36,880 nt of DNA from Candidatus Sulfopaludibacter sp. (GTDB lineage Bacteria; Acidobacteriota; Terriglobia; Bryobacterales; Bryobacteraceae): the NCBI GenBank assembly GCA_031292755.1, contig JARLGM010000054.1, forward strand, positions 1 to 36,880, given 5' to 3'. The notes below the pieces were generated by a model that was not told where the DNA came from, did not search any database, and was given only the letters and a program-made list of their open reading frames with translations. How positions within the stretch are numbered: the stretch's first letter is position 1; every line of letters starts with the position of its first letter. Of this stretch, positions 1 to 7,990 are shown piece after piece. The translations under genes and the position numbers were made by a program.

Positions 1-867
1 CCCGCCGGGCGCCGCCGCCGCCGGCGCCTGCGTGGCCGGCCCGTTCGGCAGGCCGATTCCACCCCCGCCCTGCTGCGCCTGCTGCCCGAAGGCCAGGCCG
101 GGCCGCCGTACGAATATCAGGTGCTTGCTGTCCGGCAGCCATACCGGCGTGGAGTCGAAATCCACGCTCGGCGACATGTACTTCACCGACCGGGTCGCGA
201 GGTCGTAGACCACGATGAAGCTATGATCCGTGCGCGTGCTCACAAACGCGATCTTGCGGCCGTCGGGCGACCACTTCGGCTCGCTCTGTACGCCCCACTC
301 TGTAATGAAAGCCTTCTCGCCGCGATCCACCTCGCTTGCCGGCTTCACGGGCGTGACTTTCGCGCGATAAATCTGTCCTCCCTTGACGAACAGAATCGCA
401 CTGCCATCCGGCGCCAGTTCGGGGTTGGCGGCGTCCACCACCCGCCAAGCGCCGCCGGGGCCGTTGGTGCGCGCGGCCCAGACCGCGTGTTCCGGCCCGT
501 TGGGGTCCGCCGACGGGTTGGGCGCCCAGCCCTCGCGGTTGGGCGCCTCGCCGCGCAGGAACACCACGGTACCGCCATCGTCCGAAATCCGAATCCCCGA
601 CATCATAATGCCGTCGTCTTTCAGGAAGTTCGTCAGCCGCACCGGCACGAACAGGGGCGCCACCGCGGTGTAGGCGTTTCGCTTGCCTTCGGCATAGTCC
701 ACCCATGCGACCCGGTCCACCTTAAGCGCGGCGACTAACTCCTGTGGCGACGCCGGACTCAGGAACTGTTGGTAGGACGGAACCTTGGGCGGAGCGGCGG
801 CGAGCGGCTTCAAGAGCAAGGCAACTGCCGCGATCGAGCAGACTATGGAACGGTTCAAGATGCGCAT
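1..867 (-). CDS. Exported S9-type peptidase, N-terminal propeller part (partial)
   Basis: The frame is open from the ATG at 867 to base 1, giving 289 residues with the C-terminal part outside the window. The N-terminus (MRILNRSIVCSIAAVALLLK then PLAAAP) is a Sec signal peptide. The rest looks like a WD40-like (PD40/TolB) beta-propeller, with repeats such as EPKWSPDGRKIAFVSTRTD and TPVWLPDSKHLIFVRR. This arrangement is usual in acidobacterial dipeptidyl peptidase IV/prolyl oligopeptidase-like S9 enzymes, where a propeller gates an alpha/beta-hydrolase domain. That catalytic domain would lie to the left and cannot be seen, so a non-enzymatic TolB-like propeller remains possible. The visible end is a Gln/Gly/Pro/Ala-rich linker. 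selA is transcribed divergently from the other side of a gap of about 115 bp. Confidence 0.65.
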   Translation of the reverse strand, partial: MRILNRSIVCSIAAVALLLKPLAAAPPKVPSYQQFLSPASPQELVAALKVDRVAWVDYAEGKRNAYTAVAPLFVPVRLTNFLKDDGIMMSGIRISDDGGTVVFLRGEAPNREGWAPNPSADPNGPEHAVWAARTNGPGGAWRVVDAANPELAPDGSAILFVKGGQIYRAKVTPVKPASEVDRGEKAFITEWGVQSEPKWSPDGRKIAFVSTRTDHSFIVVYDLATRSVKYMSPSVDFDSTPVWLPDSKHLIFVRRPGLAFGQQAQQGGGGIGLPNGPATQAPAAAAPGG

Positions 868-983
868 GGAGACCTCTGTGAGACACAACGGCCCGGGTCC
901 GGCCGATGGGGGAGTATAACACGAGACGCGCCGGTCCCGATTCAAGTTTGAAATTCCCCACCGGTCCGCGTACCATCGAATTC

Positions 984-2303
984 GTGACCGAAAGCGAAAA
1001 GCTGCGCGAACTGCCCTCCGTGCATGAACTCCTGGAACGTCTTCCCGACGCCCTGGCAAGCTTCCCGCGGAATCTGGTGGTTGCCGAAACCCGCCGCGCG
1101 CTGGAAGATGCGCGCTCGGAAATTCTGAGCGGGCAGACCCGCGAAATCGCCCTGGAAGCGCGCATCCGCGGTGCGCTGGCGGCGCTGGAGAGGCCGGCGC
1201 TGCGCCGCGTCATCAACGCCACCGGAGTGGTGCTTCACACCAACCTGGGCCGCGCTCCCTTGCCCGCTCTGGCGGGTTTGCCCGGCTATTCGAATCTGGA
1301 ATACGACCTGGCCGGCGGCCGCCGCGGCAAGCGCGATGTCCACACCGCCGCGCTGATCGAACGCCTCACCGGAGCCCCCGGCATTGCCGTGAATAATAAT
1401 GCCGCCGCCGTCTTTCTGGCCTTGCACGAACTGGCCGCGGGCGGCGAAGTGGTGGTCTCGCGCGGCGAGCTCATCGAAATTGGCGATGGCTTCCGCATCC
1501 CCGATATCATGTCCCGCTCCGGCGCGCTGATCCGCGAGGCCGGCACCACCAACCGCACGCGCATCGAAGACTACAGGGATGCCATTAACGAGCGCACGCG
1601 CCTGCTGTTTCGCGTGCACCCCAGCAATTTCCGCATCACCGGATTCACCGAACGCCCCACCGTGGCCGAACTCGCCGCCCTGGGACGCGAGCGCCGCCTG
1701 CCGGTGTACGAGGATCTGGGCAGCGGCTGCGTGACCGACCTCTCCGCCTTTGGCATCGACGAGCCCGTCGTGTCCGGCAGCCTGAAGGCCGGCGCCGACC
1801 TGGTCTCTTTCAGCGGGGACAAACTGCTGGGCGGTCCGCAAGCCGGAATTCTTGCCGGTAAGCCGGATATCGTCGCCCGCCTGCGCCGCAATCCCTTATT
1901 CCGCGCGCTCCGGCTCGACAAGCTGATCTACCAGGCCCTGGAAACCACTCTGCGCCACCTGGTGATGGAACGTTGGGATGAGGTGCCCGCGCTGGCCATG
2001 ATCCGGCAGCCCGCGGCGGAGATTCGCGCGCGCGCCGAAGCGCTGTTGGCGCGCCTGCCGGCACTGCGCGCACAGGTGGTGGAAGGCAGTTCGGTCATCG
2101 GCGGGGGAGCCACACCGGAACAATCGATCGCCACGTGGCTGATTGCCATCGAATGCGCCGACGTGGTGGGATGCGAACGAAAACTGCGCCGCAACGATCC
2201 GCCTGTGATCGCGCGCATCGCGGACGAAAAACTGACCATCGACCTGCGCACGGTGTTTCGCGAAGAAGAGAGCGAGTTAGAGGCCGCGCTCGCCGCCCTG
2301 TAA
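984..2303 (+). CDS. selA: L-seryl-tRNA(Sec) selenium transferase
   Basis: SelA is the PLP enzyme that converts Ser-tRNA(Sec) to Sec-tRNA(Sec) using selenophosphate. The sequence follows E. coli SelA closely: RVINATGVVLHTNLGRAPL, the NNNAAAV block, VVSRGELIEIGDGFRIPDI, EAGTTNRT, and the PLP-lysine block SFSGDKLLGGPQAG with Lys at codon 1821-1823. I chose the GTG at 984 (440 residues) because SelA-like similarity begins right there (KLRELPSVHELLERLP). An in-frame ATG at 906 would add 26 unlikely residues, and a TATAAC box at 915-920 may belong to the promoter. The stop lies one base from the convergent efp stop, with no terminator between. No selB, selD or tRNA-Sec is nearby. Confidence 0.93.
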   Translation: MTESEKLRELPSVHELLERLPDALASFPRNLVVAETRRALEDARSEILSGQTREIALEARIRGALAALERPALRRVINATGVVLHTNLGRAPLPALAGLPGYSNLEYDLAGGRRGKRDVHTAALIERLTGAPGIAVNNNAAAVFLALHELAAGGEVVVSRGELIEIGDGFRIPDIMSRSGALIREAGTTNRTRIEDYRDAINERTRLLFRVHPSNFRITGFTERPTVAELAALGRERRLPVYEDLGSGCVTDLSAFGIDEPVVSGSLKAGADLVSFSGDKLLGGPQAGILAGKPDIVARLRRNPLFRALRLDKLIYQALETTLRHLVMERWDEVPALAMIRQPAAEIRARAEALLARLPALRAQVVEGSSVIGGGATPEQSIATWLIAIECADVVGCERKLRRNDPPVIARIADEKLTIDLRTVFREEESELEAALAAL

Positions 2304-2304
2304 C

Positions 2305-2862
2305 CTACGCCCGTTCCTGGTAAGTGCCTTCCGACGTATTGACGCGGATTTTTTCGCCTTCCACGATGAATGGCGGCACCTGCACCACGAGCCCGGTTTC
2401 CATCTTGGCCGGCTTGGTGACGTTGGATACGGTGGCGCCCTTTAATCCGGGCTCGGTCTCCACCACCGTCAAATCCACCGTGGCTGGCAGTTCCACGCCC
2501 AGCGGCTTACCTTCGTAGAACTCCACCTTGAGCTTCAACTGAGGAATCAGGTAGTTCACCGCGTCGCCCAGCAGATCCTTCATCAGGTGCATCTGCTCGT
2601 AGGTTTCGGTGTTCATGAAATAGTAGTACTCGCCATCGTCGTACAAGTACTCCATCTCCTGCTCGTCCAGCATCGCCTTCTCCACCTTGTCTTCGGAAGA
2701 GAAGCGGTGCTCGATCATGGTCCCGTTTTTCAGGCCGCGCATGCGGGCCTGCACGAAGCCACGGAGGTTGCCCGGCGTGCGGTGGGTCATGCTGAAGACC
2801 GAGTACAGTTCGTTATTGAACTTGATCACCATTCCCGGACGCAATTGTGTTGCTGAAATCAT
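2305..2862 (-). CDS. efp: Translation elongation factor P
   Basis: EF-P binds between the ribosomal P and E sites and relieves stalling at polyproline stretches. The 185 residues match the family length and its three beta-barrel domains: N-terminal KOW-like (1-65), central OB (66-128) with [20 protein letters not shown], and C-terminal OB with [21 protein letters not shown]. The start at 2862 is preceded by GAGGAG at six bases. The loop that carries the modified Lys34 in E. coli or Arg32 in Pseudomonas reads TPGNLRGF here, so the tip residue is Asn32. This suggests a form that works without lysylation or rhamnosylation. A strong extended -10 lies just upstream. Confidence 0.96.
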   Translation of the reverse strand: MISATQLRPGMVIKFNNELYSVFSMTHRTPGNLRGFVQARMRGLKNGTMIEHRFSSEDKVEKAMLDEQEMEYLYDDGEYYYFMNTETYEQMHLMKDLLGDAVNYLIPQLKLKVEFYEGKPLGVELPATVDLTVVETEPGLKGATVSNVTKPAKMETGLVVQVPPFIVEGEKIRVNTSEGTYQERA

Positions 2863-2896
2863 GAAACTCCTCAGTAGTATGGAACTTGGATCTCCA

Positions 2897-2906
2897 ATTA
2901 TAGCAA
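2897..2906 (-). promoter_or_regulatory. Extended -10 promoter element of efp
   Basis: On the minus strand the sequence reads TTGCTATAAT, a perfect TATAAT with the TGn extension. It lies 35 bases upstream of the efp start, which predicts a leader of about 28 bases containing GAGGAG. No good -35 is seen 16-18 bases further upstream, as is common for extended -10 promoters. It lets efp be made independently of the dehydrogenase gene upstream on the same strand. Confidence 0.6.
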
Positions 2907-2958
2907 GCCGCCACATCCGGTCGTTCGCTTTACAGCTTTCCGCCGCAGGCTTTCCGCT

Positions 2959-5067
2959 TCAATACCCCAGCAGCCGGTCCATCTCCGCCGCCAGATTTTC
3001 GGTCTGCGGCAGGATGGCGGCCTCCAGTTGCGGATGGTATCCCACCCAGGTATCCAGCGCGCCCACGCGGCCCACCGGGGCATCCAGACGGTCGAACAAC
3101 TCGCCCGCGATGCGCGCCGCGATCTCCGCGCCGTAGCCGAACGAAAGCGTATCTTCGTGCGCGATGATCACGCGGCTGGTTTTCTCCACCGACGTCCGGA
3201 TGGCCTCCCAATCGTACGGCGCCAGGGTCCGCAAATCCAGGATCTCGACGCTCACCCGCGGATTCCGCTTCTCTACCTGGGTAGCGGCCAGCATGGCCTT
3301 CTGTACCAGGGCGCCATAAGTGACCACGGTCAGGCTGTGGCCCGTTTTGACTACCTTGGCGCGGCCGAACGGAATCAGGAACTCGTCACCCGGATGCGGC
3401 GAGCGGTTATACGGTTCGCGATACAGCCGCTTGTGCTCCAGGAACAGCACCGGGTCGTCGCAGCGTATCGCCGTGCGCAGCAACCCGCAGGCGTCCAGCG
3501 CATTGGAAGGCATCGCCACGCGCAGCCCGGGGATGTGGGTGAACGCCACTTCGCCGCACTGGCTGTGATAAATAGCGCCGCCGTTCAGGTAGCCGCCAAT
3601 CGGCACGCGGATCACCGCGGGACAGGAGAAACTCCCGTTGCTGCGCCACCGCATGGTGGCCAGTTCGTCGCGAAGCTGCATCATGGCCGGCCAGATGTAA
3701 TCGAAGAACTGGATCTCCGCCACCGGCTTGAGCCCGCGCGTGGCCATGCCGATGGCCCGGCCGGCGATGGCCGCTTCGGCAATCGGCGTATTGAAGGCGC
3801 GCCGGCCGCCGAACTCCGTCTGCAGCCCCGCCGTCACTTTGAACACGCCGCCCTTGCCTTTGACTTCCCGGAGATTGGCCTCGCGGCTGCAATCGGCGAC
3901 GTCTTGGCCGAACACCACCACGTTCGGGTCGCGGCGCATCTCTTCCCGCATGGTGGCATTCAGCAGGTCCACCATGGTCATCGGCGTGCCCTGAAAATCG
4001 GGCTCGGTGGAGAACGCCTCGCTGGTGGGATCGACTGTCTCCGAATAGAGGTGGCGCAGCGCCGTTTCCGGCGCCGGGGGCACATCGTGCAACGCCTCAT
4101 GGGTGGCCGCGTTCACTTCCTCATCCACTTCATGGGCGATGCGCTGCAACATGTGCCGGTCGATCACCCCCTCCGCGATCAGAAACTGCGGGAAGCGCAG
4201 CACCGGGTCGCGTTCGGCCTCCTCCTGGCGTTCCGCCGGGGTCTTGTACATGCGCTCGTCGTCGGAAAGAGAATGCGAATAGGGCCGCGTCACCCGCGCG
4301 CGCACCAGCGCCGGACCGTGCCCCCCGCGGCACCAGGCTTCGGCCTCCTTCATGGCCACATAGGACGCCAGAAAATCCGTCCCGTCCACATCCTGGCGGT
4401 GCAGGTCCGGAAAGCCGGACACCAGTGCCGCGACGTTGCCGCCCGCCGTCTGCACTTCCACCGGCACGCTGATGGCGTACCCGTTGTCCTCCACCAGGAA
4501 AATCACCGGCAGCCGCTTCAGGCAGGCGATGTTCAGCGCCTCCCAGAACTCGCCTTCACTGGTGGCGCCTTCTCCGGAAGTGACCAGCGTGATCTCCTCG
4601 CTCTTGCTGTCCAGGTAGCGCGACGCCTCGGCGCATCCCACGGCCTGCGCGTATTGTGTGCCCGTGGGCGAAGAGCCGCTCACGATGTGGCGATCGCGAT
4701 GCCCCCAGTGGGAGGGCATCTGGCGCCCGCCGGATGCCGGATCTTCGGCCGCGCCCACGGCCTGTTGCAACATTTCGCGCGGCGTCACACCCAGCGTGAG
4801 ACACAAAGCGCGATCGCGATAGTAGAGGTAAAACCAGTCGCGGCCGCTCCGTAAAGCCATTCCCGCGGCCACCTGCACCGCTTCATGTCCCGCGCCGCTG
4901 ATCTGGAAGAAAATGCGGTTCTGCCGTTTCAAGGTGACTTCGCGATCGTCGAGGCGCCGCGACGTGTGCATGATCCGGAAGGCGCGGATCAACTGCTCCG
5001 GGTCCAGCCCCGCGAATCGTCCCGCGGCGGAAATTTGTGAATTGCTGGCAGAAGTGGTCGTAGCCAC
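2959..5067 (-). CDS. Fused alpha-beta E1 of a 2-oxoacid dehydrogenase complex
   Basis: This 702-residue protein joins E1 alpha (about 1-350) and E1 beta (about 370-702), which are separate subunits in most bacteria. E1 uses thiamine diphosphate to decarboxylate a 2-oxoacid and acylate lipoyl-E2. E1 alpha has the ThDP/Mg motif [12 protein letters not shown] ending in [11 protein letters not shown] and the phosphorylation-loop-like region [15 protein letters not shown]1 beta has the catalytic glutamate in [11 protein letters not shown]. The early E1 beta GEDV is GQDV here. I chose the GTG at 5067 because AAGGAGGGGG lies about ten bases before it. A far longer frame continues upstream to 6486 but runs antisense through the kinase gene. 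Fusions of this type usually act on branched-chain 2-oxoacids or pyruvate; the substrate cannot be told. No E2 or E3 is present. Confidence 0.88.
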   Translation of the reverse strand: MATTTSASNSQISAAGRFAGLDPEQLIRAFRIMHTSRRLDDREVTLKRQNRIFFQISGAGHEAVQVAAGMALRSGRDWFYLYYRDRALCLTLGVTPREMLQQAVGAAEDPASGGRQMPSHWGHRDRHIVSGSSPTGTQYAQAVGCAEASRYLDSKSEEITLVTSGEGATSEGEFWEALNIACLKRLPVIFLVEDNGYAISVPVEVQTAGGNVAALVSGFPDLHRQDVDGTDFLASYVAMKEAEAWCRGGHGPALVRARVTRPYSHSLSDDERMYKTPAERQEEAERDPVLRFPQFLIAEGVIDRHMLQRIAHEVDEEVNAATHEALHDVPPAPETALRHLYSETVDPTSEAFSTEPDFQGTPMTMVDLLNATMREEMRRDPNVVVFGQDVADCSREANLREVKGKGGVFKVTAGLQTEFGGRRAFNTPIAEAAIAGRAIGMATRGLKPVAEIQFFDYIWPAMMQLRDELATMRWRSNGSFSCPAVIRVPIGGYLNGGAIYHSQCGEVAFTHIPGLRVAMPSNALDACGLLRTAIRCDDPVLFLEHKRLYREPYNRSPHPGDEFLIPFGRAKVVKTGHSLTVVTYGALVQKAMLAATQVEKRNPRVSVEILDLRTLAPYDWEAIRTSVEKTSRVIIAHEDTLSFGYGAEIAARIAGELFDRLDAPVGRVGALDTWVGYHPQLEAAILPQTENLAAEMDRLLGY

Positions 5068-5223
5068 CGGTCGCGTGTCCCCCTCCTTCAGTGTAATGTA
5101 CCGCCGGGATGTGCCTCCAGAGTAGGGCCGCGGAAGGCTCCCGCCGGAAGCTGGAACTAAAGCTTCCTTCCCTCCCGACCGATAAGACAGATGTACAGCC
5201 ATCGGGGGCTGGCAAGAAGAGCT

Positions 5224-7290
5224 ATGTTTCCGCAATTTCAGCGTGTGACGACCTTGTCGGTGATGATTGTGCTCGTCGCCCTTTTCACCTGGATCTATGC
5301 GCGCGAACACCAGCAGCGGATTCGCCTGTGGCTGATCGGGTGGATGGCGATCATGGTCCATTTTGCGGGCAACGTCCTTTGGAGCTTCCACCGTATTCCC
5401 GATGGGGTCGCGGTCTGGCTGGCCTCCGCTACTTTGATCTTCGCGGCTTGCCCGTTTTTCCTTTCGGTTTGCCGCGCCCCCGCCACGCCTCGCGGGCGCG
5501 CCCTCTTTTGGGGCGGCCTGTTCAGTCCGTCTATCCTCTATTGGACGTGCCTGGCGATGGGGTGGCGCCAGCCCTGGCTGTATCGCGCCATGCTGCTGTT
5601 GCTGATGGGCGCCGGCGTCTGCCTGGCTCTTTCCCACCGCAAACACTCGACCGCCGCGATGGCCGGCTGGCTGCTGGTGGCGATCCTCCCAGGCGTTTGG
5701 TCCGTCTATCAGGCATCCGGCAAGCCGATCTACAGTATGGATTTCATTCTGTTTGCCAGCTTTGCCGTGACCGGATGCTGCTATTGGCAACATTACGCTC
5801 GCTGCTCGCCGGGAGTCTGTCTCACTTCCGCCTCCCTGGTAGCCTGGGGCCTGGTTTTCCCGGTGGCCGCGGTTTGCGGCTACTTTCACGCCGGCATCCC
5901 CGGGGATCACGTGGTGTGGGACCTGCCGAAATATTTCGTGGCATTCGGCATGATCGTCACTCTGTTTGAGAATCAGACCGAGCTGCTGCAAATCGAGGCG
6001 CGCGACCGCCGTCTGGCCGAAGAGACGGCCCGGTCGGCGAATGAAGCCAAAAGCATCTTCCTGGCCTCCATGAGCCATGAAATCCGCACACCGATGAACG
6101 GCGTCATCGGGATGACCGACCTGGTGCTGGACACGCAATTGACCCAGGAGCAGCGCGAAGACCTCAACCTGGTGAAGACCTCGGCCGAATCGCTCCTTCT
6201 GGTGATCAACGATATTCTGGATTTCGCCAAGATCGAAGCCGGCAAAATGCAACTGGAACAGATTGGCTTCGATCTGTTCGAAACCGTCGGCGAACTCATG
6301 CGCATCATGAGCTTTCGGGCCCACCAGAAGGGCCTGGAATTGATTTGCGACATGCGCGGCGACGTACCCCAGGAGGTGGTTGGCGACCCCGTCCGTTTGC
6401 GGCAGGTGCTGGTCAACCTGTTGGGCAATGCCATCAAGTTCACCGATCGGGGCGAAGTCGAGATGACGGTGGAGCGGCTCCCACACTCACCCGCCGGCCC
6501 GGTGCTCCACTTCAGCGTCCGCGACACCGGCATCGGCATTCCCGAGGAGAAGCAGTCGGTAGCCGTCAATGGCGGCCCGCAAGCTCTGGCACTGGTGCGG
6601 GAGCGGTTGGGGCAGCCGAACTCCTTCCGGCTCATTTTGCTGGACTGCCAGATGCCCGAGATGGACGGTTTTGAAACCGCAGAGCGTTTGCACGGCATGC
6701 CCGACATGGCGGCGCCGGTGGTCATGCTTCGCTCTGCGGGCAGCACGGCCGATACGGCGCCCCATCGCAAGGGCGCCATTGCCGCATCGCTGAACAAACC
6801 GGTCCGCCAGTAGGACCTGCTGCAAACCATCCGGACGGTGCTGGATTCCGCGCCCGTGAGCCGGCCCGCTACCGCACCGGAGAGCTGCCGGGAACACCCG
6901 CGGGCGCACGCCGCCCTCCGCATTCTGGTAGCCGAGGACAACCCCGTCAATCGGACCGTAGCCCAGCGCATGCTGGAAAAATGCGGCCATTCGGTCACCA
7001 TTGCGGAAAATGGCTTCGCCGCCGTGGCTGCCTCCGGAACACAAGACCTCGACCTGATCCTGATGGACATTCAGATGCCGGAAATGGACGGCATGGAAGC
7101 CACCGCCGCCATTCGCGAACGCGAACGGACCACGGGAGGCCACATCCCGATCATCGCCATGACCGCCCATGCCATGAAAGGCGATGAGGAGAAGTGCCTC
7201 GCCGGCGGAATGGACGGTTATCTCGGCAAACCGATACAGCGGCTCCGCCTGCTCGAAACCCTGGAACAGGTCTGCGCGGTGCGGGCGTAG
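5224..7290 (+). pseudogene. Broken hybrid sensor histidine kinase with two receivers
   Basis: The N-terminal 235 residues hold seven or eight membrane segments with no recognisable sensor fold. They are followed by a coiled linker, a HisKA domain ([14 protein letters not shown], His285 from the ATG at 5224), an N-box ([15 protein letters not shown]) and a G1 box (DTGIGIP). Just after G1, near base 6555, the sequence jumps in frame from PEEKQ to AVNGGPQALALV, which belongs in the middle of a receiver. The G2 part of the ATPase lid and the acidic pocket of receiver 1 are therefore missing. A TAG at 6811-6813 (LNKPVRQ, stop, DLLQTI) then separates the rest of receiver 1 and an intact second receiver in the same frame. 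Family members usually have Ser at that place; TCG to TAG is one change. An alternative start is ATG 5191. Confidence 0.85.
6838..7290 (+). CDS. Receiver-domain remnant downstream of amber codon
   Basis: This is the 3' part of the broken kinase, in the same frame, with possible GTG restarts at 6838 and 6856. It encodes a complete CheY-like receiver: acidic pair in ILVAEDNPVNRTVAQRML, phospho-acceptor Asp in LILMDIQMPEMDG, Thr in AMTAHAMKGDEE and Lys in GYLGKPI. If translation restarts, or the amber is suppressed, a free 150-residue response-regulator-like protein would result. No ribosome site is obvious, so expression is uncertain and it is best treated as part of the pseudogene. Confidence 0.45.
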   Translation: MLDSAPVSRPATAPESCREHPRAHAALRILVAEDNPVNRTVAQRMLEKCGHSVTIAENGFAAVAASGTQDLDLILMDIQMPEMDGMEATAAIRERERTTGGHIPIIAMTAHAMKGDEEKCLAGGMDGYLGKPIQRLRLLETLEQVCAVRA

Positions 7291-7317
7291 CCCCCAGGAC
7301 GCGCAGCCCCAGGATTG

Positions 7318-7336
7318 TACTTGAAAGTTTCAAGTA
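7318..7336. promoter_or_regulatory. 19-bp perfect palindrome, likely HxlR operator
   Basis: The sequence TACTTGAAAGTTTCAAGTA is a perfect 9-bp inverted repeat around one central base. It lies 22 bases before the GTG of the HxlR gene. HxlR-type dimers bind short TAC/GTA-ended inverted repeats of this kind near their own promoters. TTGAAA at 7321-7326 would serve as -35, and the AT-rich TAAAAAT at 7344-7350 sits at -10 distance, so a bound repressor would cover the -35. The predicted transcript would start at or next to the GTG. Confidence 0.7.
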
Positions 7337-7357
7337 TATAGTTTAAAAATAGTAACT

Positions 7358-7990
7358 GTGAAGTCTTACGGACAAAGCTGCGCGCTCGCCAAAGCGCTCG
7401 ATCTCATCGGCGACCGGTGGACGCTGCTGATCGTCCGCGAACTGATGATTCGCGAAGCCTGCCGCTATACGGATCTCCGCACCGGCCTGCCCGGCATCGC
7501 CACCAACCTGCTGGCGGAGCGGCTGGCCGGGATGGAACGGGCGGGCCTGGCGACGCGGGAAGAAGCGCCTCCCCCCATCGCCACCACGTTATTCCGGCTC
7601 ACGGCCCGGGGAAAGGAACTGGAACCGGCGATCGCCGCCCTCGGCCGCTGGGGGGCTCCCCTCCTTGCCGGGAGCGCCGGCGATGTATTCCGCGACCATT
7701 GGGTGGTTCTCCCGCTTCGCCTGTACGTTCGCGACCGTTCTCCCGAAGCGCGCCCCCTCCGGATTGGATTGCGGGCGGGCGTGGAACCGGTCACGCTGGA
7801 AACGGTGGGCGACGGTTCGGTGCGGGTGCGGCCGGGGCGACCGCCAGACGCGGACGCGCGCATCGAAGGCGCGCCGCACCTGATTCTCCGCCTGCTGACC
7901 GGCAAAGCCGGACTGGCCGAAGCACAAGGCAAAGGACTGCGCTTTGAGGGCGACCGAAAGGCGCTGCGCCGATTCGGGTGCCGCCCATGA
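7358..7990 (+). CDS. HxlR-family winged-helix transcriptional regulator
   Basis: Residues 1-100 are a typical HxlR winged helix: the conserved N-terminal Cys8, then AKALDLIGDRWTLLIVREL, the recognition region TDLRTGLPGIATNLLAERL, and the wing ending in FRLTARGKELEPAIAALGRW. Many members sense thiol-reactive compounds through the N-terminal cysteine. About 110 further residues extend beyond the usual 110-120, with a pattern (LRAGVEPVTLETVGDGSVRV, then DARIEGAPHLILRLLTGKA) like an SCP2-type small-ligand domain. The GTG at 7358 has no ribosome site, which fits a leaderless message. The stop overlaps the next start as ATGA, so this regulator heads a three-gene operon and probably controls itself through the palindrome in front. 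Confidence 0.9.
   Translation: MKSYGQSCALAKALDLIGDRWTLLIVRELMIREACRYTDLRTGLPGIATNLLAERLAGMERAGLATREEAPPPIATTLFRLTARGKELEPAIAALGRWGAPLLAGSAGDVFRDHWVVLPLRLYVRDRSPEARPLRIGLRAGVEPVTLETVGDGSVRVRPGRPPDADARIEGAPHLILRLLTGKAGLAEAQGKGLRFEGDRKALRRFGCRP

Noticed and set aside
3028..4854. A 608-codon plus-strand open frame opposite the E1 gene
   Set aside because: Its product is His/Arg/Ala-rich without domains and mirrors the codon bias of the E1 gene on the other strand. The E1 protein has clear motifs throughout.
6811..6813. Recoding of the kinase stop as selenocysteine or pyrrolysine, given selA nearby
   Set aside because: The codon is TAG, not TGA, so selA is irrelevant. No pyrrolysine genes are seen, and the same gene has a second independent lesion.
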